Below are positions 43,498 through 52,410 of a stretch of DNA of 64,000 nt, piece by piece. Position numbers and translations under genes: made by a program. Source of the stretch: Ruegeria sp. R14_0. GTDB taxonomy: Bacteria; Pseudomonadota; Alphaproteobacteria; Rhodobacterales; Rhodobacteraceae. The notes beneath the pieces are model-generated. The model had not been told where the DNA came from. It made no database searches and worked only from the letters and a program-made list of their open reading frames with translations. Every line of letters begins with the position of its first letter. Position 1 is the stretch's first letter. Where the stretch lies: NCBI RefSeq assembly GCF_017743975.1, contig NZ_JAGHRC010000002.1, positions 186,001 through 250,000 on the forward strand. Reading direction: 5' to 3'.

Positions 43498-44526
43498 TTA
43501 AATTGGCATCAACGCCCAATAGTCCAGATCAAGCAGCACATTCGGCAGATACCGCCCGTCTTCGTTTTTCAGCTCGAACGGCGCACCGCCCTTGGTGGCG
43601 ACTAAACGCAGACGGATCGCACCAACACCCGGGACGCCGGTTTCCGCCTTGTCCAGAACTTCGGACCAGGCCTTGATCGTGTCACCAGCAAAACAGGGAT
43701 TGGCGTGCGCGCCCCCGTTCAAACCAACAATCATCTGCGCATTGGCCAGACCATTGAACGACAGGGTCCGGGCCATCGAAATCACGTGACCGCCATAAAT
43801 CAGCCGCCCGTCGGGGCGGAAGGTCAGGTCGAAATGCACCTTGGCGGTGTTCTGCCACAGGCGTGTGGCCAACATATGCTCGGCCTCTTCGACAGTGACG
43901 CCGTCCACGTGATCAATTGTCTCGCCGATGTCGTAATCACCCCAGCGATGCGCTTCACCGGCTTGGGTGAAATCGTAGTTCGAGAAATCGAGGCCCTCGG
44001 GCACAATCAAATCCTGTGCGCCCAGAGCCTTTTTCAGTTCCGGCACAACCGTCTCGGGCGCGGGTGCGTCCAAATCGGATTTGCGGACCATCACCCAGCG
44101 GACATACTCGATCACAACCTCATCGCGCTGATTCAGGCCGCGCGTACGCACCCAGACAACCCCTGTCTTGCCGTTCGAGTTCTGTTTAAGGCCGATCACC
44201 TCGGATTCCGAACGCAGCGTATCGCCGGGATAAACCGGCTTCAGCCAGCGCCCCTCGGCATAGCCCAGATTGGCCACCGCATTCAGCGAGATATCGGGGA
44301 CAGTTTTGCCAAACACAACGTGGAACGCGGCAAGATCATCAATCGGGCTTTGCGGCAAACCAGAGGCCCGGGCAAACTCGTCCGAGGAATAGAGCGCGTG
44401 CCGCGCAGGATAGAGCGCATGGTACAGCGCCCGCTCGCCGGTGGTCACGGTGCGTGGAACTGCGTGTTGCAGGACCTGACCAACAGAGTAATCCTCGAAA
44501 AAGCGGCCCGGATTGGTTTTTGCCAT
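43498..44526 (-). CDS. mch: Mesaconyl-CoA hydratase (MaoC family)
   Basis: Hydrates mesaconyl-C1-CoA to beta-methylmalyl-CoA in the ethylmalonyl-CoA pathway. The 342-residue protein is a double hot-dog MaoC-type enzyme. It has FFEDYSVGQVLQHAVPRTVTTGERALYHALYPARHALYSS at the start (catalytic region in pieces) and a second domain with GGHVISMARTLSFNGLANA. Length matches the R. sphaeroides enzyme. Its ATG overlaps the stop of the DUF1737 gene, and malyl-CoA thioesterase lies upstream in the same strand. Confidence 0.93.
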   Translation of the reverse strand: MAKTNPGRFFEDYSVGQVLQHAVPRTVTTGERALYHALYPARHALYSSDEFARASGLPQSPIDDLAAFHVVFGKTVPDISLNAVANLGYAEGRWLKPVYPGDTLRSESEVIGLKQNSNGKTGVVWVRTRGLNQRDEVVIEYVRWVMVRKSDLDAPAPETVVPELKKALGAQDLIVPEGLDFSNYDFTQAGEAHRWGDYDIGETIDHVDGVTVEEAEHMLATRLWQNTAKVHFDLTFRPDGRLIYGGHVISMARTLSFNGLANAQMIVGLNGGAHANPCFAGDTIKAWSEVLDKAETGVPGVGAIRLRLVATKGGAPFELKNEDGRYLPNVLLDLDYWALMPI

Positions 44527-44732
44527 TATTGCTGTCCCAGTTTCATGTCAGGTGAATAATCGGCCTCGACCTCTTTGGTCACGGCCTGTGCGCAGCGCAT
44601 CATGCGGCTGTTTTCGTCATAGGCGTAGGATGGATCGCCATACAGCTCCCACCCCTTTGCCAGCGCGTCGGACACTTTGTGGCAGAACGCGGATGTGTCT
44701 TCCTCGGTCAACAGACGATAGAGTTTTGCCAT
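44526..44732 (-). CDS. DUF1737 family small protein
   Basis: A 68-residue protein, MAKLYRLLTEEDTSAFCHKVSDALAKGWELYGDPSYAY in parts, matching the small DUF1737 family (Trp-Glu-Leu-x-Gly-x-P-x-Y pattern). Function is unknown. It overlaps the mch start by one base, so it is co-translated with the pathway enzyme. Confidence 0.82.
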   Translation of the reverse strand: MAKLYRLLTEEDTSAFCHKVSDALAKGWELYGDPSYAYDENSRMMRCAQAVTKEVEADYSPDMKLGQQ

Positions 44733-44744
44733 GATGTCAAATCC

Positions 44745-45299
44745 TTAAGACGGGAAAGGCGACGGACCGACCAGCCCGTGAATGTAACCGATGATGCCCA
44801 GCAGAACGATCGAAGCGACAAAGAACATCGCGTCCTTCCCATAGGTGCCGGGTTCGCCGGGGGTCCAGTCGGGTTCGGACTTGTTGATCACGATCACTTC
44901 GACCACGGCCCAGGCCAGCAATCCGCCAAACAGGATGATCGAGGCCAGATCACCATTCACAAGCAAATGCGCGAAAGCCCACAGTTTGAACCCGCCCAGC
45001 ATTGGGTGGCGCAATTTGTTCAGCAAACGCCCTTTGGTCCCTGCGGGGCTCATCATGAAGATCGCAATCAGCACCAAAAGGTTGTTGATGTGGATCATGA
45101 ACGTTGGCGGCGCCCAGACGTAGATGAAATCGGTCATGCGATAACCGAAGATCATCAGCAGGATCGACGCGACCAGAGCCAGTGCGACCGCACCCTTACC
45201 GCCATCGCCCATGGCGGCGCGGCGCTCCGGCATCACGCGTTTGAACAGATGTGCGGCCCACCACAGTGCCACACCGAGAATCAGAAGAACAAAGCCCAT
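44745..45299 (-). CDS. NnrU family membrane protein
   Basis: A 184-residue membrane protein with about five helices and the NnrU hallmark LLNKLRHPMLGGFKLWAFAHLLVNGD in pieces near residues 92-117. NnrU was named from denitrification gene clusters, but many members occur without denitrification; the fold is related to isoprenylcysteine methyltransferases. It lies between malyl-CoA thioesterase and DUF1737/mch. The role here is unknown. Confidence 0.85.
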   Translation of the reverse strand: MGFVLLILGVALWWAAHLFKRVMPERRAAMGDGGKGAVALALVASILLMIFGYRMTDFIYVWAPPTFMIHINNLLVLIAIFMMSPAGTKGRLLNKLRHPMLGGFKLWAFAHLLVNGDLASIILFGGLLAWAVVEVIVINKSEPDWTPGEPGTYGKDAMFFVASIVLLGIIGYIHGLVGPSPFPS

Positions 45300-45305
45300 G
45301 CTGGC

Positions 45306-46163
45306 TTACCCCGCTTGCAAAGCTGTAATTGCCTCCGCTTTTGCCAGAATTTCGCGGGCAGTTACAACGTGCAGGTTTTCCACGATCTTGCCATCAACCA
45401 CAGCAACGCCCTGCCCTTGCGCCTCGACCTCTTCAAAGGCGGCGATCTGGCGACGTGCCAGGTCGATCTCGGTCTCGGACGGAGCGTAAGCCGCGTTGGT
45501 GACATCGACCTGCGCAGGGTGGATTAGCGTCTTGCCATCAAAGCCCATGTCACGCCCCTGCGCGCATTCGGCAGCCAGACCTTCGGCGTCTTTGAATGCG
45601 TTATAGACACCGTCGACGATGATCAGCCCTTCGGCCTTGGCGGCCAGCAGGCACAGGCCCAGTGACGTCATCAGCGGCAGACGATCCGGACGGAAGCGGG
45701 TTTGCAGCTCTTTTGCCAGGTCATTGGTGCCCATGACAAAACCCGCCATCAGCGGATGGGCCGCAATCTCGGCCGCGTTCAGCATCCCACGCGGGGTTTC
45801 CATCATCGCCCAGATCGGAATGTCTCCGGTGATCGCGGCCAGCGCATCCACATCTGCGGCCGAGTTCACCTTGGGCAGCAGAACAACATCCGCGTCCATG
45901 TCGCGCACGGCCTCGGCGTCGGCGCGGCCCCATTCGGTGTCCAGCCCGTTGATGCGCACGATCTTGACCCGCGCGCCATATCCGCCCGCAGCAAGCGCGG
46001 CTTTGAGCGTTTCTCTCGCATTCTCTTTCTCATCCGCTGCAACTGCGTCTTCGAGGTCGAAAATGATCGCATCGACTGGCAGGGTGCGGGCCTTGTCCAG
46101 AGCCCGATCTTTCGAGCCAGGGATGTAAAGAACAGATCGATAGGGGCGCTGGCGCGGGTCCAT
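45306..46163 (-). CDS. mcl2: (3S)-Malyl-CoA thioesterase / CitE-like lyase family
   Basis: A 285-residue CitE-superfamily protein. It contains the family blocks YIPGSKDRALDKA, IFDLEDAV (metal-binding Glu/Asp), VRINGLDTEWG, and MMETPRGMLNAAEI. Rhodobacter sphaeroides has two such enzymes: Mcl1 (about 318 residues, lyase) and Mcl2 (shorter, thioesterase yielding malate and CoA). The length and context next to mch fit the second. Start is the ATG at 46163; the longer frame upstream is not conserved. Confidence 0.85.
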   Translation of the reverse strand: MDPRQRPYRSVLYIPGSKDRALDKARTLPVDAIIFDLEDAVAADEKENARETLKAALAAGGYGARVKIVRINGLDTEWGRADAEAVRDMDADVVLLPKVNSAADVDALAAITGDIPIWAMMETPRGMLNAAEIAAHPLMAGFVMGTNDLAKELQTRFRPDRLPLMTSLGLCLLAAKAEGLIIVDGVYNAFKDAEGLAAECAQGRDMGFDGKTLIHPAQVDVTNAAYAPSETEIDLARRQIAAFEEVEAQGQGVAVVDGKIVENLHVVTAREILAKAEAITALQAG

Positions 46164-46344
46164 TGGCTTCTCCCGAAGAAATAAAGTTGCGCGGAATGGG
46201 GCATTTTTTGTCGGAAAGTTCAAGCGCAAAATCGCCGCGCCGCAGCATTCCGATACGTGACCCAGCGCAACGCGCGTTCGTTTAACCGAATTTGGGCGCT
46301 CTCTCGGCACCCTTATCCGCGACTGGAATCGAAAGGGGTCAGGG

Positions 46345-46644
46345 ATGCAAAAGGCACTGTTCAAGATGACGATGGGCCTTGGAATCATGGTTCTGGCCGC
46401 TGGACAACTGCACGCCCGCACATGCGCACCGCGTGACGAGGTGATCAAACGGCTGGCCGAAACCTACGGCGAAACCCGTCAGGGCATTGGCATCGCGCGG
46501 CAGGGGGCGGTGATGGAGGTTTACGCCTCGGATCAAAGTGGCAGCTGGACGATCACGGTGACGCTGCCGGATGGAATGACATGCCTTGTCGCCTCGGGGC
46601 AGGCATACGAAACGATCGCCGAAAGCCTGCCGCCCAACACCTGA
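46345..46644 (+). CDS. Small exported protein of unknown function
   Basis: A 99-residue protein with a signal peptide (ending near LHA) and a mature region beginning RTCAPRDEVIKRLAETYGETRQGIGIA and ending TVTLPDGMTCLVASGQAYE. The two Cys could form a disulfide. Similar short periplasmic proteins occur in Rhodobacteraceae (from memory); no function is known. It is convergent with the downstream TSUP permease, whose stop abuts its own. Confidence 0.75.
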   Translation: MQKALFKMTMGLGIMVLAAGQLHARTCAPRDEVIKRLAETYGETRQGIGIARQGAVMEVYASDQSGSWTITVTLPDGMTCLVASGQAYETIAESLPPNT

Positions 46645-47400
46645 TCAGGTCAGCGCATCCCAGATCAGCTTGCTGCCCGTCAGGGTCAGAAGAACGTAGG
46701 CGATGCCAAAGAACAGGCGTTCAGACATCATGAAATGCGCCCGAACGCCAAGCCAGGCCCCAAGGATTGCGAAAGGGGTCAGCAACAGATCGGCCCAGGC
46801 CGTGTGCCACGTGAACAGGCCCAAATAAGCGTAGGGCACAAATTTGGCGATGTTGATGACCCAAAAAACCAGAACTGTACTGGCCTGAAACTCAGTTTTC
46901 GAAAGGCGCTGCGACAGTAGGTAGACGGCAGCCGGGGGGCCACCTGCATGGCTGACGAAGCTGGTGAACCCCGCGACGACCCCGGCAAACATTCCGGCGG
47001 ACGGCGGCAGTCGATTGGCAAAACCACGCACCCAGCCCCTGGTCTGGGCGAGGTGCCATATGACAAAGCCGATCGAGATCCCTCCGATCAACAGGCGCAA
47101 AAGGTCGTCATCTGTGGTCCTGAACAACCACGCGCCCAACGCAACACCGGGCAAGGCCCCGAGAATCAGAAGGCGCGCATCCGGCCAGCTCCAGCGTTTC
47201 CAATAGGGTCCCAGTGTGGCCACGTCGATCACCATCAGGATCGGCAACATCAGCGCCAGCGCCTGCCCCGGATCCAAAATCAACGCCAGAATCGACGACG
47301 ACGCAAAGGCCACGCCCGAGCCAAAGCCGCCCTTTGAGATGCCCGCAAAGATCACGGCCGGGATCGCTACAGCAAAAAACATCAGGTTCAATTCGAACAT
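46645..47400 (-). CDS. TauE/SafE (TSUP) family permease
   Basis: A 251-residue membrane protein of the sulfite exporter TauE/SafE family. The first repeat has FAGISKGGFGSGVAFASSSILAL near residue 19 and the second has GFTSFVSHAGGPPAAVYLLSQRL near residue 148. It differs from the TSUP protein at 25458, having one longer repeat pair and no TIGR02186 partner. Substrate is probably a sulfur- or carbon-oxyanion, not determined. Confidence 0.88.
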   Translation of the reverse strand: MFELNLMFFAVAIPAVIFAGISKGGFGSGVAFASSSILALILDPGQALALMLPILMVIDVATLGPYWKRWSWPDARLLILGALPGVALGAWLFRTTDDDLLRLLIGGISIGFVIWHLAQTRGWVRGFANRLPPSAGMFAGVVAGFTSFVSHAGGPPAAVYLLSQRLSKTEFQASTVLVFWVINIAKFVPYAYLGLFTWHTAWADLLLTPFAILGAWLGVRAHFMMSERLFFGIAYVLLTLTGSKLIWDALT

Positions 47401-47515
47401 GCAGCGCCCCGGTTTCAGCCTGTATCACTGGTCGTTTAGCGCAATCACAACCCCGGGCGCAAACGGTATGCGGTTGCATGCCGCGCCGCTGAACACTTGC
47501 GCGAAAGCCATTTAA

Positions 47516-48523
<1,008 letters not shown>

Positions 48524-48546
48524 TCCGAAAGCAACGGCTAAAGATG

Positions 48547-48580
48547 ACCCGGCCCACCTGTTGGTGGACCGGGTTTTTTT
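48547..48580 (+). terminator. Strong intrinsic terminator after mdh
   Basis: ACCCGGCCCACC (48547-48558) pairs with GGTGGACCGGG(T) starting at 48563 over a four-base loop (one mismatch) and is followed directly by seven Ts. It is a textbook Rho-independent terminator, 23 bases after the mdh stop. Confidence 0.92.
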
Positions 48581-48593
48581 GTGGGAGTTTGTC

Positions 48594-49442
48594 ATGTCAT
48601 CTCAGGGATTTGTCATAGCCGCCAGTGGCGACCAGTACATCGAAACTGCTGTGGCAGCGGCCGAGTCCCTCAAAGCTGCAATGCCAAATGAAGCAGTCGA
48701 TTTGTTCACCGACGTTGAGGGCGTATTGGGGACTGAGGTCTTCGACCAAATACACATGCTGGACAAAAGCTGGTTCCGCCCAAAATTCGAAAGCCTTGTG
48801 CGGTCGCGGTTTGACAAGACTGTCTATCTGGATGCCGACGTACGCTGCCTCGCGGATATGTCAGACATCTTCACCGTCCTCGACCGGTTCGACATTGCCA
48901 TGGTGCATGATCCCTTGCGCAATTCGCAGCATACTCGGCGCATCTGGAAAACACCGCTGCCCAATGCGTTCCCACACCTGAATGGCGGATTGGTGGGTAT
49001 CCGTGCCTCGGACCAGGTGTTGGCCTTTCTGCGCGAGGTGCAGGACACGATAGTTGCGGAAGACCTGAAATCCGATCAGGCACTGATCCGCGAGAAACTG
49101 TTCGAGAGCGATCTGCGGTTGGCTGTTTTACCACCGGAATACAATTTCCTCGACTACCGGCAGGCCGAGATGTTCGGGTTCCTGCACAGCGCGCCTCGGC
49201 TGCTGCACCACTACAAGTTCCATAGCCGACACGACAAACGGCTGGACAGCGCTCGGTCCGTCGCAGGCCTCGTAGGGCCAGACCTGGAACGTCACCTAAA
49301 CGACCTGATCCAGGCAGATGCACAACTGACACCGGGCACAACAAAGAAGGTGCGCCCACTGGTGGACAAGGGCATCCTGGGCAAGTTGCGCAAGCTCGTC
49401 ATGAGCGTGAAAAAGGGAGTCGTTCGCCTGCGCCGCAGCTGA
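48594..49442 (+). CDS. Glycosyltransferase (GT8-like, DxD)
   Basis: A 282-residue protein with GT-A features: FDKTVYLDADVRCLADM near residues 73-89 has the metal-binding DxD (Asp-Ala-Asp), and HLNGGLVGIRASDQ and DQALIREKL follow as in GT8-like enzymes. The C-terminus is basic (KKGVVRLRRS). The start is the ATG at 48594; a GTGGGAG lies upstream. The gene begins only 13 bases past the T-run of the mdh terminator. The acceptor is unknown. Confidence 0.75.
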   Translation: MSSQGFVIAASGDQYIETAVAAAESLKAAMPNEAVDLFTDVEGVLGTEVFDQIHMLDKSWFRPKFESLVRSRFDKTVYLDADVRCLADMSDIFTVLDRFDIAMVHDPLRNSQHTRRIWKTPLPNAFPHLNGGLVGIRASDQVLAFLREVQDTIVAEDLKSDQALIREKLFESDLRLAVLPPEYNFLDYRQAEMFGFLHSAPRLLHHYKFHSRHDKRLDSARSVAGLVGPDLERHLNDLIQADAQLTPGTTKKVRPLVDKGILGKLRKLVMSVKKGVVRLRRS

Positions 49443-49528
49443 GTCCGGGTTTAGCGCTAGCTGAAAACATTGTTTATTCTAAAGGCCGTCGGCGGCAACG
49501 AATCAAATTTCAGCTTTACCTCCACATT

Positions 49529-49559
49529 TGTGATCACACCCCAAAAAACTGTGATCACA
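49529..49559. promoter_or_regulatory. Double-palindrome operator upstream of sucC
   Basis: Two perfect copies of TGTGATCACA at 49529-49538 and 49550-49559, centres exactly 21 bp apart, end about 108 bases before the sucC ATG. The same pair and spacing are present before sdhC. The region between the operator and sucC contains TATAAC at 49631-49636, but its -35 partner is unclear. Confidence 0.77.
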
Positions 49560-49667
49560 AATAATGAAAATCTTCGTGAAAAACTGCATCCCTGTCAAAA
49601 AAGCCTTTAAACTTGCCCCCTAGACACCCCTATAACGGTGTAATCGCAGTCAGACAGGACAGTTTCG

Positions 49668-50861
49668 ATGAACATTCACGAATATCAGGCCAAAGCGCTT
49701 CTTCGTAGCTATGGCGCTCCGGTCTCCGAAGGACGCGCGGTTCTGCGCGCCGAGGAAGCCAAAACCGCAGCTGGTGAATTGGACGGCCCGCTTTGGGTTG
49801 TCAAAGCGCAAATCCACGCAGGTGGCCGCGGCAAAGGCTCGTTCAAAGAGGCCGACGCCGGTGAAAAAGGCGGCGTCCGTCTGACCAAGTCGGTGGAAGA
49901 AGCCGCCGAAGAAGCCAAAAAGATGCTGGGCCGCACACTGGTCACCCACCAGACCGGTCCCGCAGGCAAGCAGGTCAACCGCATCTACATCGAAGCTGGA
50001 TCCGGCATCGAGCGTGAGCTGTACCTGGCCCTGCTGGTCGATCGCCAGACCAGCCGTATCTCGTTCGTCTGCTCGACCGAAGGCGGCATGGACATCGAAG
50101 AGGTGGCCGCCGCAACGCCCGAGAAAATCCTGTCCTTCTCGGTCGATCCCGCGACGGGCTATCAGCCCTATCATGGCCGCCGTATCGCCTTCTCGCTGGG
50201 CCTGGAAGGTGCGCAGGTCAAACAATGCGTTAAGCTGATGAGCCAGCTCTATGCAGCCTTCGTCGAGAAGGACATGGAGATGCTGGAGATCAACCCGCTG
50301 ATCATTTCGGACAAGGGCGACCTCAAGGTGCTGGACGCCAAAGTCGGTTTCGACGGCAACGCGGTCTACCGTCACCCCGACATCGCCGAGCTGCGCGACA
50401 CGACCGAGGAAGACCCCAAGGAACTGGAAGCCAGCAAATACGACCTGAACTACATCGCACTGGATGGTGAGATCGGCTGCATGGTCAACGGTGCCGGTCT
50501 GGCGATGGCGACGATGGACATCATCAAGCTGTACGGGGCTGAGCCTGCCAACTTCCTGGACGTTGGTGGTGGTGCCACCAAAGAGAAAGTGACCGAAGCG
50601 TTCAAGATCATCACCTCGGACCCGCAGGTCAAAGGCATTCTGGTCAACATCTTCGGCGGCATCATGCGCTGTGACGTCATCGCCGAGGGCGTCGTCGCCG
50701 CGGTGAAAGAGGTCGGCCTGCAGGTTCCGCTGGTCGTGCGTCTGGAAGGCACGAATGTCGAGAAAGGCAAAGAGATCATCAACACCTCTGGCCTGGACGT
50801 GATCGCGGCGGACAACCTGAAAGACGGTGCCGAGAAGATCGTGAAGGCCGTCAAAGGCTAA
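49668..50861 (+). CDS. sucC: Succinyl-CoA synthetase beta subunit
   Basis: ADP-forming beta subunit that with SucD converts succinyl-CoA to succinate with substrate-level phosphorylation. The 397-residue protein starts [22 protein letters not shown], has the ATP-grasp domain ([13 protein letters not shown]), and the C-terminal block [17 protein letters not shown]. It heads the suc gene cluster, with 83 bases to sucD. Confidence 0.98.
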   Translation: MNIHEYQAKALLRSYGAPVSEGRAVLRAEEAKTAAGELDGPLWVVKAQIHAGGRGKGSFKEADAGEKGGVRLTKSVEEAAEEAKKMLGRTLVTHQTGPAGKQVNRIYIEAGSGIERELYLALLVDRQTSRISFVCSTEGGMDIEEVAAATPEKILSFSVDPATGYQPYHGRRIAFSLGLEGAQVKQCVKLMSQLYAAFVEKDMEMLEINPLIISDKGDLKVLDAKVGFDGNAVYRHPDIAELRDTTEEDPKELEASKYDLNYIALDGEIGCMVNGAGLAMATMDIIKLYGAEPANFLDVGGGATKEKVTEAFKIITSDPQVKGILVNIFGGIMRCDVIAEGVVAAVKEVGLQVPLVVRLEGTNVEKGKEIINTSGLDVIAADNLKDGAEKIVKAVKG

Positions 50862-50944
50862 TCCAATTCCGTGGGGTGGGTTTCGACCCGCCTTTCCGAA
50901 GAATTCTGGCAGGCTTTGGCCCGCCTAAAATAGGAGAACGCCAA

Positions 50945-51826
50945 ATGGCAGTCCTCATCGACGAAAATACCAAAGTGATCTGTCAGGGCTTCACCGGCTC
51001 GCAGGGCACATTCCACTCTGAACAGGCCATCGCCTATGGCACCAAGATGGTCGGCGGCGTGACCCCCGGCAAAGGCGGGATGACCCATCTGGACCTGCCC
51101 GTGTTCAACTCGGTCCACGAAGCCAAGCACGTGACCGAAGCCAATGCCTCGGTGATCTACGTGCCACCGCCCTTTGCGGCTGACTCGATCCTCGAAGCGA
51201 TTGATGCCGAGATGGAAGTAATTGTCTGCATCACCGAAGGCATCCCGGTTCTGGACATGATGAAGGTGAAGCGCGCGCTGGAAGGCTCGAACTCGCGCCT
51301 GATCGGCCCGAACTGCCCCGGTGTCATCACGCCGGATGCATGCAAGATCGGCATCATGCCCGGCCACATCCACAAGCGCGGCTCGGTCGGCGTTGTTTCA
51401 CGCTCGGGCACTCTGACTTACGAGGCCGTAAAGCAGACCACCGATGTGGGTCTGGGCCAGTCCACCTGCGTGGGCATCGGCGGCGACCCGATCAAAGGCA
51501 CCGAGCATATCGACGTGCTGGAATGGTTCCTGGCCGATGACGAGACCGAGTCGATCATCATGATCGGTGAGATCGGTGGCTCGGCCGAAGAAGAAGCCGC
51601 GCAATTCCTGGCGGATGAGGCCAAGAGGGGCCGCAAGAAGCCAACCGCAGGTTTCATCGCAGGCCGCACAGCCCCTCCGGGCCGCCGCATGGGCCACGCG
51701 GGCGCGATTGTCGCCGGCGGCAAAGGCGGTGCGGAGGACAAGATCGAAGCCATGCGCTCGGCCGGTATCGTCGTGGCCGAAAGCCCTGCCCAGCTGGGTG
51801 AGGCTGTGTTGGAAGCGATTGGCTGA
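50945..51826 (+). CDS. sucD: Succinyl-CoA synthetase alpha subunit
   Basis: CoA-binding alpha subunit. The 293-residue protein has [27 protein letters not shown] in pieces near residues 14-40 and the phosphorylated His in [11 protein letters not shown] near residue 247. The ATG at 50945 with AGGAG upstream is preferred over the in-frame extension to 50876. It is followed by a DUF805 gene. Confidence 0.98.
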   Translation: MAVLIDENTKVICQGFTGSQGTFHSEQAIAYGTKMVGGVTPGKGGMTHLDLPVFNSVHEAKHVTEANASVIYVPPPFAADSILEAIDAEMEVIVCITEGIPVLDMMKVKRALEGSNSRLIGPNCPGVITPDACKIGIMPGHIHKRGSVGVVSRSGTLTYEAVKQTTDVGLGQSTCVGIGGDPIKGTEHIDVLEWFLADDETESIIMIGEIGGSAEEEAAQFLADEAKRGRKKPTAGFIAGRTAPPGRRMGHAGAIVAGGKGGAEDKIEAMRSAGIVVAESPAQLGEAVLEAIG

Positions 51827-51867
51827 TATGGCGGCTTCGGCCGTCTAATCGGGGAGGAACGGAACAC

Positions 51868-52410
51868 ATGACCTTTGGTGAGGCTGTCAGAACGTGTTTC
51901 TCCAAATTCTTCACTTTTTCGGGCCGCGCCTCGCGGCCCGAATACTGGTTCTTTTTCCTGTTCATCGTGATCTGGAACATCATCGCCGGAATCATCGACT
52001 GGCAACTCTTCACGCAAGTCTCGGTCAGCCAAAGCGATGAGGTGAAATCCGTCACTGCAACGTCCTCGGCACCGGTGCAGAGCATCGTGGGCCTGATCGT
52101 GTTCATCCCGCATCTGGCCGTCGCGTGGCGGCGGATGCATGATACCGGGCGCAGCGGGCTGTTCGCCCTGTTGCCGATCCTTCTCATCCTCGGCGCCGGG
52201 GCGGTTCTGTTCTTTGGCATCGGCCTTGCCTCCAGTTTCCAGCACGGCGGCAATCTGGACATCCTGTTCACCCGCGCCACCCTGCTGATTGTCATTCCGA
52301 CACTGCTTGTTCTTTTTGTGTCGCCCCTCCTGGTTCTTTGGTGGCTGACCCGCCCCAGCCAGCCAGGCACCAACCAATACGGTCCCAACCCAACAGAGGT
52401 AGCCCAATGA
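51868..52410 (+). CDS. DUF805 membrane protein
   Basis: A 180-residue membrane protein with four or five helices. It has the DUF805 signature FFTFSGRASRPEYWFFFLF near residues 14-32 and WRRMHDTGRSGLFALLP near residue 88. Function is unknown. It sits between sucD and sucA, with its stop overlapping the sucA ATG by four bases; the same insertion occurs in related roseobacters (from memory). Confidence 0.88.
   Translation: MTFGEAVRTCFSKFFTFSGRASRPEYWFFFLFIVIWNIIAGIIDWQLFTQVSVSQSDEVKSVTATSSAPVQSIVGLIVFIPHLAVAWRRMHDTGRSGLFALLPILLILGAGAVLFFGIGLASSFQHGGNLDILFTRATLLIVIPTLLVLFVSPLLVLWWLTRPSQPGTNQYGPNPTEVAQ

Noticed and set aside
49613-49636. Sigma-70 promoter TTGCCC...TATAAC before sucC
   Set aside because: Spacer between the two boxes is only 12 bases, so they cannot work together; promoter left unassigned.
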